Shown: in pieces, positions 13,179-13,498 of the stretch
Layout: the number at the start of each line of letters is the position of its first letter
How positions within the stretch are numbered: the stretch's first letter is position 1
Assembly (NCBI GenBank): GCA_045594025.1
Contig: JAZNXS010000021.1
Span: forward strand, 1-13,498
Reading direction: 5' to 3'
Source of the DNA: Scatosoma sp045594025
GTDB lineage: Bacteria > Bacillota > Clostridia > Christensenellales > Borkfalkiaceae
Length of the DNA: 13,498 nucleotides
Program-made: the position numbers and the translations under genes
The notes under the pieces: generated by a model
What the model saw: only the letters and a program-made list of their open reading frames with translations
What the model was told of the DNA's origin: nothing
The model's database searches: none

Positions 13179-13337
13179 ATGAAAGCGAAAGTAATCATGT
13201 TGTTGCACCTGTTTGGACTCGACGTGCTCCTTTTGGGGCTCGCCGAGAAATTATTGCTCGGCTTGAGCAAGAAGCTGGCGGCATGGAAAGATGCCGCTAA
13301 GGCTTCCCTCGACCGATGCAAAAACCGCAACGGATAA
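13179..13337 (+). CDS. Uncharacterised 52-aa small hydrophobic/amphipathic protein
   Basis: Too short for many gene callers, but well supported: ATG at 13179, AAGGAG 10 nt upstream, a consensus extended -10 promoter 110 bp upstream and a hairpin after the stop. The product begins MKAKVIMLLHLFGLDVLLLG. Residues 5-29 form one hydrophobic helix broken by D15 and by E23-K24, so it is amphipathic rather than a clean membrane span. Residues 30-52 are basic, containing SKKLAAWKDAAKASLDRCKN and a single Cys47. Possibilities are a membrane-associated regulatory peptide, a type I-like toxin or a small-protein partner of a larger membrane protein; none is established, and I do not recognise a family. 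It diverges from ruvC, with no other gene between them. Confidence 0.7.
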   Translation: MKAKVIMLLHLFGLDVLLLGLAEKLLLGLSKKLAAWKDAAKASLDRCKNRNG

Positions 13338-13360
13338 TCCGAGAATTGCGTGAAAATAAT

Positions 13361-13391
13361 AAATATCCCCGCGTGAAAACGCGGGGTATTT
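13361..13391 (-). terminator. Hairpin terminator, better oriented for minus-strand transcripts
   Basis: An 8-bp GC-rich stem (CCCCGCGT / ACGCGGGG, 13367-13374 and 13379-13386) with a GAAA tetraloop on the plus strand extends through a bulged T into AAATA/TATTT. The minus-strand copy is followed by a T-rich stretch (ATTTATTATTTT), suggesting that transcription entering from the right edge ends here. It may also cap the small-protein mRNA. Confidence 0.7.
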
Positions 13392-13413
13392 CATATGCGG
13401 GCAAAGCCCTATG

Positions 13414-13458
13414 CTACCAGCCACCCTCTACAAGGGTTTTGAGGTCTGCCATTTGCAT
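13414..13458 (-). CDS. Possible 14-codon ORF with a strong ribosome site
   Basis: On the minus strand an AAGGAG lies 4 nt before ATG 13458 and 10 nt before a second in-frame ATG at 13452. The frame reads MQMADLKTLVEGGW and stops. The ribosome site overlaps the stop (13462-13460) of another open frame that enters from the window edge and ends DYPDSPFKE, so this could be a tiny coupled cistron. Both frames are so short that chance is a serious alternative, and I recognise neither. Confidence 0.3.
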   Translation of the reverse strand: MQMADLKTLVEGGW

Positions 13459-13498
13459 ATTACTCCTTGAACGGGCTATCTGGATAATCTATCCGTAG

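Noticed and set aside
13316..13498. 60-codon plus-strand frame running off the right edge
   Set aside because: It starts within the small-protein gene, reads through the GC-rich hairpin and has no ribosome site.
1..13498. Mobile elements, CRISPR arrays, toxin-antitoxin or phage modules
   Set aside because: No transposase, integrase, spaced repeats or phage genes were found; the window is core housekeeping with a few poorly known membrane proteins.

Overview
The window looks like an ordinary chromosomal segment of a low-to-moderate-GC Firmicute, probably a member of the Clostridia. The evidence is the ruvC-ruvA-ruvB-queA gene order, a zinc-type L31, a stand-alone TrpB2, a QueH-type epoxyqueuosine reductase, AGGAG-type ribosome sites and consensus vegetative promoters (TTGACA, 17 bp, TATAAT). 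The lineage call is inference from gene content. I see no transposase, integrase, CRISPR array, tRNA or rRNA.

Layout. (1) 1-197, minus: 5' part of rpmE with a clear promoter. (2) 299-3695, plus: a zinc-less medium-chain dehydrogenase homologue, a YfcE phosphodiesterase and two tandem YwaF/TMEM164-like membrane proteins, closed by a terminator. (3) 3722-5235, plus: trpB2 as a single-gene unit with its own terminator. (4) 5236-5410: no recognisable gene. (5) 5411-6037, minus: queH, divergent from (6) 6075-8819, plus: an RlmL/YpsC-type THUMP methyltransferase, an unrecognised four-helix membrane protein and a TraX-family membrane protein. (7) 12986 down to 8818, minus: ruvC-ruvA-ruvB-queA-low-molecular-weight phosphatase. 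This run converges on unit 6 at a shared bidirectional terminator. (8) 13040-13498: a strong promoter, a roughly 105-nt leader and a 52-codon small membrane-active-looking protein, then a hairpin and a possible very short minus-strand ORF.

How genes work together. RuvA, RuvB and RuvC form the Holliday-junction branch-migration and resolution machine. QueA and QueH catalyse the last two steps of queuosine synthesis on tRNA but lie in two separate units. The two YwaF paralogues are adjacent, probably co-translated, and keep a common Cys/His pair.

Most interesting signals. (a) The queH/rlmL intergenic region has two back-to-back consensus promoters whose -35 boxes form one palindrome, and both start codons lie at or within about 3 nt of the predicted transcription start (leaderless mRNAs). 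The first ywaF gene shows the same -10-to-ATG spacing. (b) A roughly 100-nt element at 9327-9429 can fold into two hairpins, one with two tandem G.A motifs. Its wobble pairs favour the plus-strand copy, and its right arm encodes the end of queA. (c) An uncharacterised 52-aa small protein lies beside ruvC. All pairings and repeats were found by eye, with no folding or database search.
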